DNA of 7,145 nt from assembly GCA_023269245.1 (NCBI GenBank), contig JAHFMB010000050.1, positions 1 to 7,145 on the forward strand, read 5' to 3'. The translations under genes were made by a program, and so were the position numbers. This document shows, piece after piece, positions 1 through 6,247 of this stretch (the first letter of the stretch is position 1; the number at the start of each line of letters is the position of its first letter). The DNA is from Candidatus Tayloriibacteriota bacterium. GTDB taxonomy: Bacteria > Patescibacteriota > Minisyncoccia > Phycocordibacterales > PALSA-1337. Under the pieces are notes generated by a model. It saw nothing but the letters and a program-made list of their open reading frames with translations, had not been told where the DNA came from and made no database searches.

Positions 1-210
1 GGAAAAGGGACGCCAAAAGAGCAGACTGCAAGTGCCGACGCCAAATTCCAAGAGTACCGAAGTCAGCTGGAACAGCGCGTGGCGGTGGTCGAACAGGGGT
101 TGGTGCGCTGCGGCATCCGTGCGGCTGAGCTTGGTACGGAGGAGGTGGTAGAATTATTCTACAAACTCTTCAATCCTGGTGAGACAGAGAAACCAATTCA
201 AATCACGTAA
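1..210 (+). CDS. TraC-like protein of a type IV secretion/pilus locus, C-terminal fragment
   Basis: This is the last 69 codons of a gene that begins before the window, ending in TAA at 208-210. The visible part is soluble and charged, with no membrane segment. A helical stretch (about residues 18-45 of the fragment, from FQEYRSQL) is followed by TEEVVELFYKLFNPGE. As I know the family, an acidic-helix ending of the form ELxYxxxNPxE directly before virB4 is typical of the TraC-like proteins of about 200-250 residues that CPR loci place upstream of the VirB4 ATPase. They resemble a detached N-terminal domain of TraC/VirB4. The stop lies 5 nt before the virB4 ATG, so the two are almost certainly co-transcribed and perhaps translationally coupled. 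The role is inferred to be a partner of VirB4 at the cytoplasmic face. The identity rests on a short fragment plus its position. Confidence 0.6.
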   Translation, partial: GKGTPKEQTASADAKFQEYRSQLEQRVAVVEQGLVRCGIRAAELGTEEVVELFYKLFNPGETEKPIQIT

Positions 211-215
211 CTAGC

Positions 216-2030
216 ATGTCAATTTTTTCCAAACTATTCGGCGCCAAAGAAGATCGTTCCCCGATCGTTTCCATCCTGCCTGAGGAAATCTATCAGGCGG
301 GGGTATTGGAATTGAAGGACGTCATTTCTCCTTCTGCCCTCAAAATAAGTCCAAAGGACCTTAATTTAGGAGAAAAAGTCGGTCGCACTTTGTTTGTCAT
401 CTCATACCCTCGTTTCCTTGATGAAAGCTGGTTTGCTCCGATCATCAATCTCGATAAAATTTTTAATATCTCGATATTTATCCACCCTGTCGACACCGCA
501 AAAATCCTCCGCCACTTCCAAAAAAAGGTAGCGGAAGTGCAGAGTCAGATCCTCCGCAGGGAAGAGAAGGGGTTGGTGCGCGATCCGGCATTGGATACCG
601 CCTACCAAGATCTTGAGCAGCTCCGTGACCAGCTCATGCAGGCTCAGGAACATCTATTCGACGTTGGTGTGTACATTACCTTGTTCGCCGATTCAGAAGG
701 TGAGCTCGACAAACTTGAGTCGGAAATCAAATCAATACTTGAATCAAAGCTAGTGTATGTAAAACCCGCCCTCTTTCAACAGGAACAAGGATTCAAATCT
801 GTTATTCCAATCGCGGACGATCAATTAACGGTGCACTCGAAGCTCAATTCTTCGCCACTGTCGTCATTATTCCCGTTTGTTTCGTTCGACCTAACTTCCG
901 ATAAGGGAATCCTCTACGGTATCAACCGCCACAACTCATCGTTGGTTCTTTTTGACCGATTCTCGCTAGAAAATTACAACTCAGTGACCTTTGCGACCGC
1001 CGGTGCCGGCAAATCCTATGCCACCAAGCTCGAGATTCTCCGAACATTAATGTTCGACACTGATGTGATTGTTATCGACCCGGAAAAAGAGTATGAGTAC
1101 ATGGCCGAAGCCACGGGAGGAAAATATTTTAATATTTCCCTGAACTCCGAACACCATATCAACCCATTCGACCTACCTATCCCTCATGAAGACGAGTCAG
1201 CTGCCGATGTCCTACGCTCCAACATCATCAACCTTGTCGGTCTTTTCCGCATCATGTTGGGAGGTCTCACTCAGGAAGAAGATGCGATCATCGACCGTGC
1301 CATCAGTGAGACGTACGCACTCAAAGATATCACTCCTGAGGCAGATTTTCGCACCGTTGAGCCGCCATTGCTCTCTGATTTTGAATTGGTTTTGGCCGGC
1401 ATGGAGGGCGGCGACTCGCTCGTCCAGCGCTTGAGCAAGTATACAAAAGGTACCTGGGCCGGATTCATCAATCGCCCGTCGAATGTTGATATCAACAAAA
1501 AGTTCGTAGTGTTCTCGCTCCGTGACATGGAAGATGAACTCAAGCCGGTGGCCATGTACATCGTCACCCACTATATATGGAATGCCATCCGTAAAAATCT
1601 CAAACGCCGCCTCTTGGTCATTGATGAGGCATGGTGGATGATGAAATCAGAAGACACGGCTTCGTTCTTGTTCGGTTTGGCCAAGCGCGGACGCAAATAT
1701 TTTCTCGGCTTGGCCACAATCACCCAAGATGTGGATGATTTCTTGAACTCGCCGTATGGACTGCCTATTGTGACAAACTCATCTATTCAGATTCTCCTCA
1801 AACAATCACCAACTGTCATCGATCACATCCAAAAGACGTTCAATCTTACTGATGAGGAAAAATACCTACTGCTCGAGTCGGATGTGGGAGAGGGCATCTT
1901 CTTTGTCGGACTCAAACATGTTGCCATCAAAGTGGTAGGATCGTATACGGAAGACCAGATCATCACCACCAATCCGGCCCAAGTGTTGGCGATCAAAGAC
2001 GCAAAAAAGCAGTTGGAACAAGCGGGGTAG
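216..2030 (+). CDS. virB4: VirB4/TraC-family type IV secretion ATPase
   Basis: This is a 604-residue cytoplasmic ATPase that would power assembly of a type IV secretion or conjugative-pilus-like machine. The N-terminal half (about 1-245) matches the VirB4/TraC N-terminal region and contains a charged helical stretch at about 95-145. The RecA-like C-terminal half carries Walker A ATAGAGKS at 260-267, the VirB4-typical VIDPEKEYEYM at 286-296, a conserved YTKGTW block from 409, Walker B LLVIDEAWW at 466-474 (D470, E471), and TITQDVDDF starting at 501 with sensor-like Q504. The first glycine of the P-loop is Ala260, a variant I associate with CPR VirB4 proteins. It is shorter than the roughly 800 residues of Agrobacterium VirB4, but it looks complete because the upstream TraC-like gene may supply the missing part. 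The ATG at 216 is the first start after the upstream stop (5-nt gap) and lacks a clear Shine-Dalgarno. The identification is firm; the transported substrate is unknown. Confidence 0.93.
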   Translation: MSIFSKLFGAKEDRSPIVSILPEEIYQAGVLELKDVISPSALKISPKDLNLGEKVGRTLFVISYPRFLDESWFAPIINLDKIFNISIFIHPVDTAKILRHFQKKVAEVQSQILRREEKGLVRDPALDTAYQDLEQLRDQLMQAQEHLFDVGVYITLFADSEGELDKLESEIKSILESKLVYVKPALFQQEQGFKSVIPIADDQLTVHSKLNSSPLSSLFPFVSFDLTSDKGILYGINRHNSSLVLFDRFSLENYNSVTFATAGAGKSYATKLEILRTLMFDTDVIVIDPEKEYEYMAEATGGKYFNISLNSEHHINPFDLPIPHEDESAADVLRSNIINLVGLFRIMLGGLTQEEDAIIDRAISETYALKDITPEADFRTVEPPLLSDFELVLAGMEGGDSLVQRLSKYTKGTWAGFINRPSNVDINKKFVVFSLRDMEDELKPVAMYIVTHYIWNAIRKNLKRRLLVIDEAWWMMKSEDTASFLFGLAKRGRKYFLGLATITQDVDDFLNSPYGLPIVTNSSIQILLKQSPTVIDHIQKTFNLTDEEKYLLLESDVGEGIFFVGLKHVAIKVVGSYTEDQIITTNPAQVLAIKDAKKQLEQAG

Positions 2031-2045
2031 TGTATAATTAACCCA
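2031..2045 (+). promoter_or_regulatory. -10 promoter element giving a predicted leaderless start for the small membrane protein gene
   Basis: A perfect TATAAT lies at 2033-2038, one base after the virB4 stop codon region (TAG at 2028-2030, then TG). Only 6 nt separate it from the ATG at 2045. Bacterial transcription usually starts 6-8 nt after the -10 box, which puts +1 at or next to the A of the ATG. The -35 is poor: TTGGAA at 2013-2018 is only 14 nt upstream. No Shine-Dalgarno fits in the remaining gap. The element overlaps the end of virB4, so read-through from upstream is also possible. Confidence 0.6.
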
Positions 2046-2509
2046 TGGCCCAAAAGCCTAAATACAGAATAGGGATTGTGGCGATAGTCGTCCTCGTTGC
2101 GATAGCCTTTATCGCGGACCTCATCGGACTTATCCCGCTCGCAAAAGATATCACCGCATCAGTTTTTTGGATTGGTGCCGGCATCTATTTTTGGATAAAA
2201 GGTATGGGTATTTTCAATGGAAAAAAGCTCGCGGCCGTTGCTATATCCTGGATTGCCTCGCTTATTCCTGTCATCCAAGAGCTCCCGATAGAAGTCACTG
2301 CCGGTATTATCGCCGTTATTCTCATTACTCGCGTTGAAGATAAAACGGGTGTTTCTGTCCTGAAACCCCTCTCAGAGGGCAAACAAATCGCCTCGGCCAG
2401 AACAATGCTGAATCATAACGGCAGACGAGAACCGATTCCGCGGCAACAATTGAACGAAAAAGACGGCGTGAGAGAACCAGAAAAGGGCGCTGAACTAGCC
2501 CCACAATAG
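2045..2509 (+). CDS. small multi-pass membrane protein of the T4SS-like locus, function unknown
   Basis: I do not recognise a named family for this 154-residue protein. After a basic start (MAQKPKYR) there are about three hydrophobic segments, at about 9-31, 36-57 and 62-94. The last one is broken by SLIPVIQELP (72-81) and could be a re-entrant hairpin or two short helices. From residue 96 the chain is hydrophilic and rich in Arg, Glu, Gln and Pro, probably a disordered tail of about 55 residues. The gene follows virB4 by 14 nt and precedes the exported Ig-like gene by 60 nt. That position suggests an inner-membrane platform component (VirB3- or VirB6-like in role), but this is inference from context without sequence support. 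ATG 2045 is preferred because it sits just behind a perfect -10 box and the basic N-terminus makes a good membrane-insertion start. Confidence 0.75.
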   Translation: MAQKPKYRIGIVAIVVLVAIAFIADLIGLIPLAKDITASVFWIGAGIYFWIKGMGIFNGKKLAAVAISWIASLIPVIQELPIEVTAGIIAVILITRVEDKTGVSVLKPLSEGKQIASARTMLNHNGRREPIPRQQLNEKDGVREPEKGAELAPQ

Positions 2510-2553
2510 GGGTAGATTATCCCCGAAAGCCTACAGACTGCGTACGGAGAGCG

Positions 2554-2570
2554 TGGTAAAATATACCCAA
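2554..2570 (+). promoter_or_regulatory. extended -10 promoter giving a predicted leaderless start for the Ig-like protein gene
   Basis: TGGTAAAAT at 2554-2562 is an extended -10 element (TG, one base, then TAAAAT, which is 5 of 6 to consensus). The ATG at 2570 follows after 7 nt, so +1 is predicted at 2569-2570 and the mRNA would have no 5' leader. No recognisable -35 lies 16-18 nt upstream, which is acceptable for an extended -10 promoter. Together with the similar element before 2045, this suggests a repeated promoter design in the locus. Confidence 0.6.
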
Positions 2571-3592
2571 TGAAATCTCGTTTCTTTGGGTCAATTGCGT
2601 TGTCAATGTGTGTCATCTCATTTTCTTTTGCCGCGCATGCGCAAGTCTCTACCTCAATCGGCCTTGACCTCACACCATCGACGACCAGCCCCATTCCGGG
2701 ACAAATGGTCACTATTACCGCCCGCAGTTACACCATCGATATCAATTCCTCAAAAGTGTCCTGGTACGTGGATGGCAAACTTTCAAAAACAGGGGTCGGA
2801 CAGACGCTATTTGAAATACGAGCACCTGCGCTTGGCGCAAAAATTTCAATTGACGTAACAGCAACAAACCCCGATGGGGTCGTGCTCAAAGCTTCGACAA
2901 TCGTCGGGTCAGGATCCGTCGATGTTATATTCGAATCTGATGGGTATACCCCGCCATTATTCAAAGGTAAAATGCCGCCCGTGTATCAAAACACTGTTAC
3001 TATCATCGCCATTCCTCATCTCGCAAATTCCGCCGGCATAGAATATGACCCTGCAACTCTTGTATACCAATGGAAAAAAGGAGGACGCGCGATCGAAGAC
3101 CAATCAGGATATGGAAAACGGGCCATTACTCTCGTGGGGGAAGTGGTCCCTCGTCCATATGACATTTCAGTAACAGTGTGGCCAAAAGACAACAGTTCAT
3201 CGGCTACCGCATATGCAGAGGTACGTCCATATAAGCCAAACATAGAGTTTTATATCGATGACCCGCTCTACGGCAAACTCTTCAACGAGGCAATAACTGA
3301 GGCTGTCCGGATTGGCCCACAAAAAGAAACGACGATTTTTGCAGTCCCATTTGGATTCAATGATGCAAACAATGATTCAACCGAGTGGGCGTGGGGTATC
3401 AATAGCCTCAAACGTGACGCCTTGGCATCGAAACAATCCGTCGTATTAAGGGCGCCCAATGATGCAACCGGCTCATCTGATATCCGACTCAGCATCACCA
3501 ATATAAACAAGATACTCCAAGGAGCAGCCTCAGGGGTTTCCGTTGTTTTTTTAAGTAACAAAGATCAAAAGAGTAGTGTTCCAACCTTTTAA
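2570..3592 (+). CDS. exported Ig-like-domain protein of the CPR T4SS-like locus
   Basis: This 340-residue secreted protein begins with a classical signal peptide: KSR, a hydrophobic core at 5-21, and a likely cleavage site AHA|Q after residue 24. The mature part is rich in beta-strand signatures. The segment at about 30-112 (LDLTPSTTSPIPGQ, SWYVDGK at 64-70, SIDVTATNPDG at 93-103) reads as an Ig-like/PKD-type fold. It is followed by ESDGYTPPLFKGK (122-134), a motif I associate with exported proteins of Parcubacteria pilus/T4SS loci. A second beta-rich region with VYQWKKGG follows, then a third with TEWAWGIN. No C-terminal anchor or sorting motif is visible, so it is either released or held by partners. 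Its place 5 nt before the pilin gene suggests a structural or adhesive role in the same apparatus. A leaderless promoter sits just before the ATG. The export call is strong; the exact role is unknown. Confidence 0.8.
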   Translation: MKSRFFGSIALSMCVISFSFAAHAQVSTSIGLDLTPSTTSPIPGQMVTITARSYTIDINSSKVSWYVDGKLSKTGVGQTLFEIRAPALGAKISIDVTATNPDGVVLKASTIVGSGSVDVIFESDGYTPPLFKGKMPPVYQNTVTIIAIPHLANSAGIEYDPATLVYQWKKGGRAIEDQSGYGKRAITLVGEVVPRPYDISVTVWPKDNSSSATAYAEVRPYKPNIEFYIDDPLYGKLFNEAITEAVRIGPQKETTIFAVPFGFNDANNDSTEWAWGINSLKRDALASKQSVVLRAPNDATGSSDIRLSITNINKILQGAASGVSVVFLSNKDQKSSVPTF

Positions 3593-3597
3593 CACAC

Positions 3598-4800
3598 ATG
3601 ACGACACTAACAAGAAAAATATCCGTCTGGTTTATCATGTTAACGCTTTTGTTCGTATTGTCCATGTTACACATTCCGGCTTTGGCACAAGCGCAGACAC
3701 TGTCAACAGAATACACACTATTGGAACCCCTTCCGTGTATCAACAGCGGATCGACAACCGGCTGTAAAACGGGAACTCAGATGGAAACAATACACTTCGA
3801 TAGCTACGTGCAGTATGCCTTTAATCTCATTATTGCCCTAGCCGCAGTACTCGCTGTGCTCATGATTGTATGGGGGGGATTCCAATACATGAGCTCAGAT
3901 TCATACAATGAGAAAAAGGAGGGGCTTGGCAAGCTAAAAAACGCCCTAGCCGGCCTTGTGTTAATCCTGTGCTCATACCTGATCCTCAAAACGGTTGATC
4001 CACGGCTTGTAGCAATACCTGTGACATTGGTTGAACCGATAAAATTGAAGTGTGGGAATGACCCAAGTATCTCCGCCACAGATGCGCGTTGTAACAATTC
4101 ATTAGCTGGTTTTTTTAACGAGACTGCGGCTGCGATTGAAAGGTATAAAAATGAGTATGGGGGTATCGCGAAGGAGTTACAAGCATCTCAAGCAACCGTA
4201 AAAACTGAACAAGAAAAACTTGATGCAGTAAACAAAAGGCTTCAGGATATTTATTCTGGTGATGTTGATGCTGCACAATTAGAAATTGATAGTTTGGGTC
4301 TGCAAAGGCAACAAATAATCAATGCGCGAAATGAAGCGCAAGCTAACACGATTGTATTGCGTGGTGATTTAAATATGAGATATGCTATAAACAATACAAA
4401 CCGTATTTTGGACGAGAATGGTCAAATCCTAACGCACTCAACACCTGAACTTATTAAACAAAATAGGGATTTGTTGGTTCAGAGTTGGAATAATGCATCA
4501 GACAAACTTGATGAACTCGGGGGATCATACGACAAACAAACCACCCTTGATGACACATACTTCCTCGTTGCTGGGGAACTGGATATCAAAGAAATAACAA
4601 TATCGAACCCACCAGTCGATGCGGTAACTCTTCTCAAGAAAAGTTTCGATGAAAACTACGCCCAGATAAGTGACGAAACAAAAAAAGAAGAACTGAAACA
4701 GTCCTACGAAACCCAAATGCGCATGTATTGTCCCCAGGTACGAATGGCTGCTGATTACGAACGATTCAAACCTGCAAAAGAAGTGTGCGCAAATTACTAA
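3598..4800 (+). CDS. VirB2/TrbC-type T4SS pilin with long coiled-coil C-terminal extension
   Basis: This 400-residue protein starts with a signal peptide (hydrophobic about 8-26, likely cleavage after A30 or A32). It then shows the two-helix module of the T4SS pilin family: TM1 about 70-98, ending in WGGFQYM (92-98), a short basic loop SSDSYNEKKEGLGKLKN, and TM2 about 114-131 followed by KTVDP. Pilins of this class normally end near here, at roughly 100-140 residues. This one continues for about 265 residues. A heptad-like, Gln/Glu/Lys-rich segment at about 172-255 is probably a coiled coil, and a second helical region runs to the C-terminus. Six cysteines (47, 56, 152, 165, 378, 397) all fall outside the cytoplasm in the predicted topology. 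The start is 5 nt after the previous stop with no Shine-Dalgarno. The gene's middle is more AT-rich than its surroundings. The pilin domain is firm; the tail's role is unknown, with adhesion, a stalk or a scaffold as possibilities. Confidence 0.85.
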   Translation: MTTLTRKISVWFIMLTLLFVLSMLHIPALAQAQTLSTEYTLLEPLPCINSGSTTGCKTGTQMETIHFDSYVQYAFNLIIALAAVLAVLMIVWGGFQYMSSDSYNEKKEGLGKLKNALAGLVLILCSYLILKTVDPRLVAIPVTLVEPIKLKCGNDPSISATDARCNNSLAGFFNETAAAIERYKNEYGGIAKELQASQATVKTEQEKLDAVNKRLQDIYSGDVDAAQLEIDSLGLQRQQIINARNEAQANTIVLRGDLNMRYAINNTNRILDENGQILTHSTPELIKQNRDLLVQSWNNASDKLDELGGSYDKQTTLDDTYFLVAGELDIKEITISNPPVDAVTLLKKSFDENYAQISDETKKEELKQSYETQMRMYCPQVRMAADYERFKPAKEVCANY

Positions 4801-4809
4801 TTTCTTTTT

Positions 4810-6126
4810 ATGACCTCAAAATCCCTAAAAGCAATACTAATCCTCATAATCCTCCTGCTCATTGCAGCTGGCGCGTACTGGTATTTCTTTATGCGTGGGA
4901 CATATGGGACGGATTTCGGAGGCTCCCAAAACACCACCCAAACAGGCTTTACTCCATTTGGACGAACTATTCCTGCAACTGGTACAAGCACGAGCACACC
5001 TCGCACTAGGACAACTAGTCCCAGCCCAATCGTGTCAGGCACCCAGCTCAAAATTCCATCACTTCGCCTCCTCAGCAGTACTCCAGTCGCAGGGTACGGC
5101 GCAAGTACAACAGGTCCAATCAACGCCAAGGCTGCAAGTACGACAACGGCTATCCGTTGGCTTGATAGGGGACGCGGCAATGTATATGAGGCACGTGGAA
5201 ACACTATTGATATCAAGACTATCTCAAATACGGTCGTGCCGAAAATGTACGAGAGTGTGTGGAATAAGAATTTGACATCATTTTTTGCCTTCGGCATAAC
5301 GGAAAAAAACTCTGTCAGTGGCATTTGGGCCGAGCTACGGACACGTGTTGTGCCAAAGACCTCAACCTCAACACCAGCAACTGATACCACATTCACTCCG
5401 TATGAGTTGAAGGGAAAAAATCTTCCCGAAAATATCCTTGCCTATGCAATTTCACCAAAAAGAGATCGTGTATTTGTATTAATCAATGAAAATGGCTCCG
5501 GCGCAGGATATATACTCAAATTTGATGGTTCGTCTCCACTGCCGCTCTTCAGCACACCTGTGACACAGGTCAATGCTGAGTGGCCGGAAGAGACCACTAT
5601 AGCCCTTACAACCAAGGGTGCAGCAGATGAGCGGGGCTTCCTGTATTTTGTCAATGCAAAAACAGGGGTATGGAGGAAAATCCTCGGCCCTCTTCCAGGA
5701 CTCAGCACAAAGATAAGTACCGATGCAAAAAGAGTATTTGTTTCAGCCGCGGGAAACAACGACAACATCATCTCGAGCATATACGACATAGATAAAAAGA
5801 AGGGGACCGATGCGGTCATCCGGACCCTTGCTGATAAATGCGTATGGGGAAACTTTTATAAAGACATGGTGTACTGTGCAGTCCCGGCACAACCAGTGGC
5901 GGGGACATACCCTGATGATTGGTACAAAGGAACCGTGTCATTCGTTGACAAGATTTGGCAGGTCAGTGCTACCACCGGGGAAGTCCATCTCATCTCATCA
6001 ATCGTCGACACCTCTGACCGTATTATTGACGCCTTCAATCTAGGCCTTGACGATAAAGACAACTTCCTCATCTTCATGAACAAAAATGACCTCTCACTTT
6101 GGTCGCTTGATTTGACTGCGAAGTAG
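4810..6126 (+). CDS. membrane-anchored, probable beta-propeller protein conserved in CPR pilus/T4SS loci
   Basis: This 438-residue protein has a short basic N-terminus, one transmembrane helix (about 7-28, uncleaved signal-anchor type), and a Thr/Ser/Pro/Gly-rich linker (about 36-110) that probably spans the cell-wall zone. The large beta-rich extracytoplasmic domain contains repeated strand-turn units such as IRWLDRGRGNVYE, FLYFVNAKTGVWRKI, IWQVSATTGEVHLI and LSLWSLDL. Each resembles a blade in which a residue chain reports a value, which suggests a beta-propeller fold. Two cysteines, C344 (DKCVWG) and C356 (VYCAVP), bracket a short loop and could form a disulfide. YPDDWYKG (367-374) follows, and the C-W/YCAVP/PDxWY arrangement is one I associate with an uncharacterised CPR family near T4SS pilins. 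It starts 9 nt after the pilin stop and is the last gene before a convergent hairpin. No enzymatic motif is visible; binding or scaffolding is more likely. Confidence 0.75.
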   Translation: MTSKSLKAILILIILLLIAAGAYWYFFMRGTYGTDFGGSQNTTQTGFTPFGRTIPATGTSTSTPRTRTTSPSPIVSGTQLKIPSLRLLSSTPVAGYGASTTGPINAKAASTTTAIRWLDRGRGNVYEARGNTIDIKTISNTVVPKMYESVWNKNLTSFFAFGITEKNSVSGIWAELRTRVVPKTSTSTPATDTTFTPYELKGKNLPENILAYAISPKRDRVFVLINENGSGAGYILKFDGSSPLPLFSTPVTQVNAEWPEETTIALTTKGAADERGFLYFVNAKTGVWRKILGPLPGLSTKISTDAKRVFVSAAGNNDNIISSIYDIDKKKGTDAVIRTLADKCVWGNFYKDMVYCAVPAQPVAGTYPDDWYKGTVSFVDKIWQVSATTGEVHLISSIVDTSDRIIDAFNLGLDDKDNFLIFMNKNDLSLWSLDLTAK

Positions 6127-6138
6127 TTGAGGAGCCCC

Positions 6139-6245
6139 GTAGCGCAGCGAAGTACACGTCCTCACGGCGCAAATAGTAGCTACCACCTTCTCCGCAACCT
6201 TTCACGTTTATTGGAGCCGTGAGGACGTGTACTTCGCTGCGCTAC
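6139..6245. repeat. perfect 30-bp inverted repeat with 47-nt loop between convergent genes; possible bidirectional terminator
   Basis: The arms at 6139-6168 and 6216-6245 are exact reverse complements over all 30 positions (left arm begins GTAGCGCAGCGAAGTACACG). The loop at 6169-6215 contains a small palindrome GTAGCTAC at 6176-6183 and shows no reading frame of interest. It fills almost the whole gap between the + strand stop at 6126 and the - strand yidC stop at 6248. RNA from either strand would form a very stable stem, so a terminator or mRNA-stabilising role is plausible. Neither outer flank has a run of T, so it is not a classical intrinsic terminator. The exactness and length also fit a repetitive extragenic palindrome or a small non-autonomous mobile repeat. 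Confidence 0.85.
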
Positions 6246-6247
6246 TA

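Noticed and set aside
146..154. TGGTAGAAT, an extended -10-like string about 60 nt before virB4
   Set aside because: It lies inside the coding end of the TraC-like gene, is not at the leaderless spacing seen for the other two starts, and has no -35. Co-transcription with the upstream gene explains virB4 expression more simply.
1212..1571. Minus-strand open frame of 119 codons inside virB4
   Set aside because: It overlaps the conserved ATPase core of virB4, has no recognisable domain, and is a shadow of the real frame.
2045..2509. Calling the small membrane protein VirB3
   Set aside because: VirB3 is usually shorter with two helices and lies before VirB4. Here there are about three hydrophobic segments plus a disordered tail, and no sequence motif supports the name.
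2499..2524. CCCC-GGGG-CCCC arrangement that could form two mutually exclusive hairpins before the Ig-like gene (attenuator-like)
   Set aside because: The stems are only 4 bp with 6-8 nt loops, there is no T-run, and the region overlaps the end of a coding sequence. Too weak to call a terminator or riboswitch.
5101..5148. Short direct repeat GCAAGTAC(A/G)AC in the propeller-like gene
   Set aside because: It encodes similar AST(T) stretches in the low-complexity Thr/Ser-rich linker, so codon-level similarity explains it without a mobile or regulatory repeat.
4797..5396. Long open frame of 199 codons on the minus strand opposite the propeller-like gene
   Set aside because: It is antisense to a well-supported gene. 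The translation is rich in Val/Arg from the complement of Thr/Ser-rich codons and shows no domain or membrane pattern.
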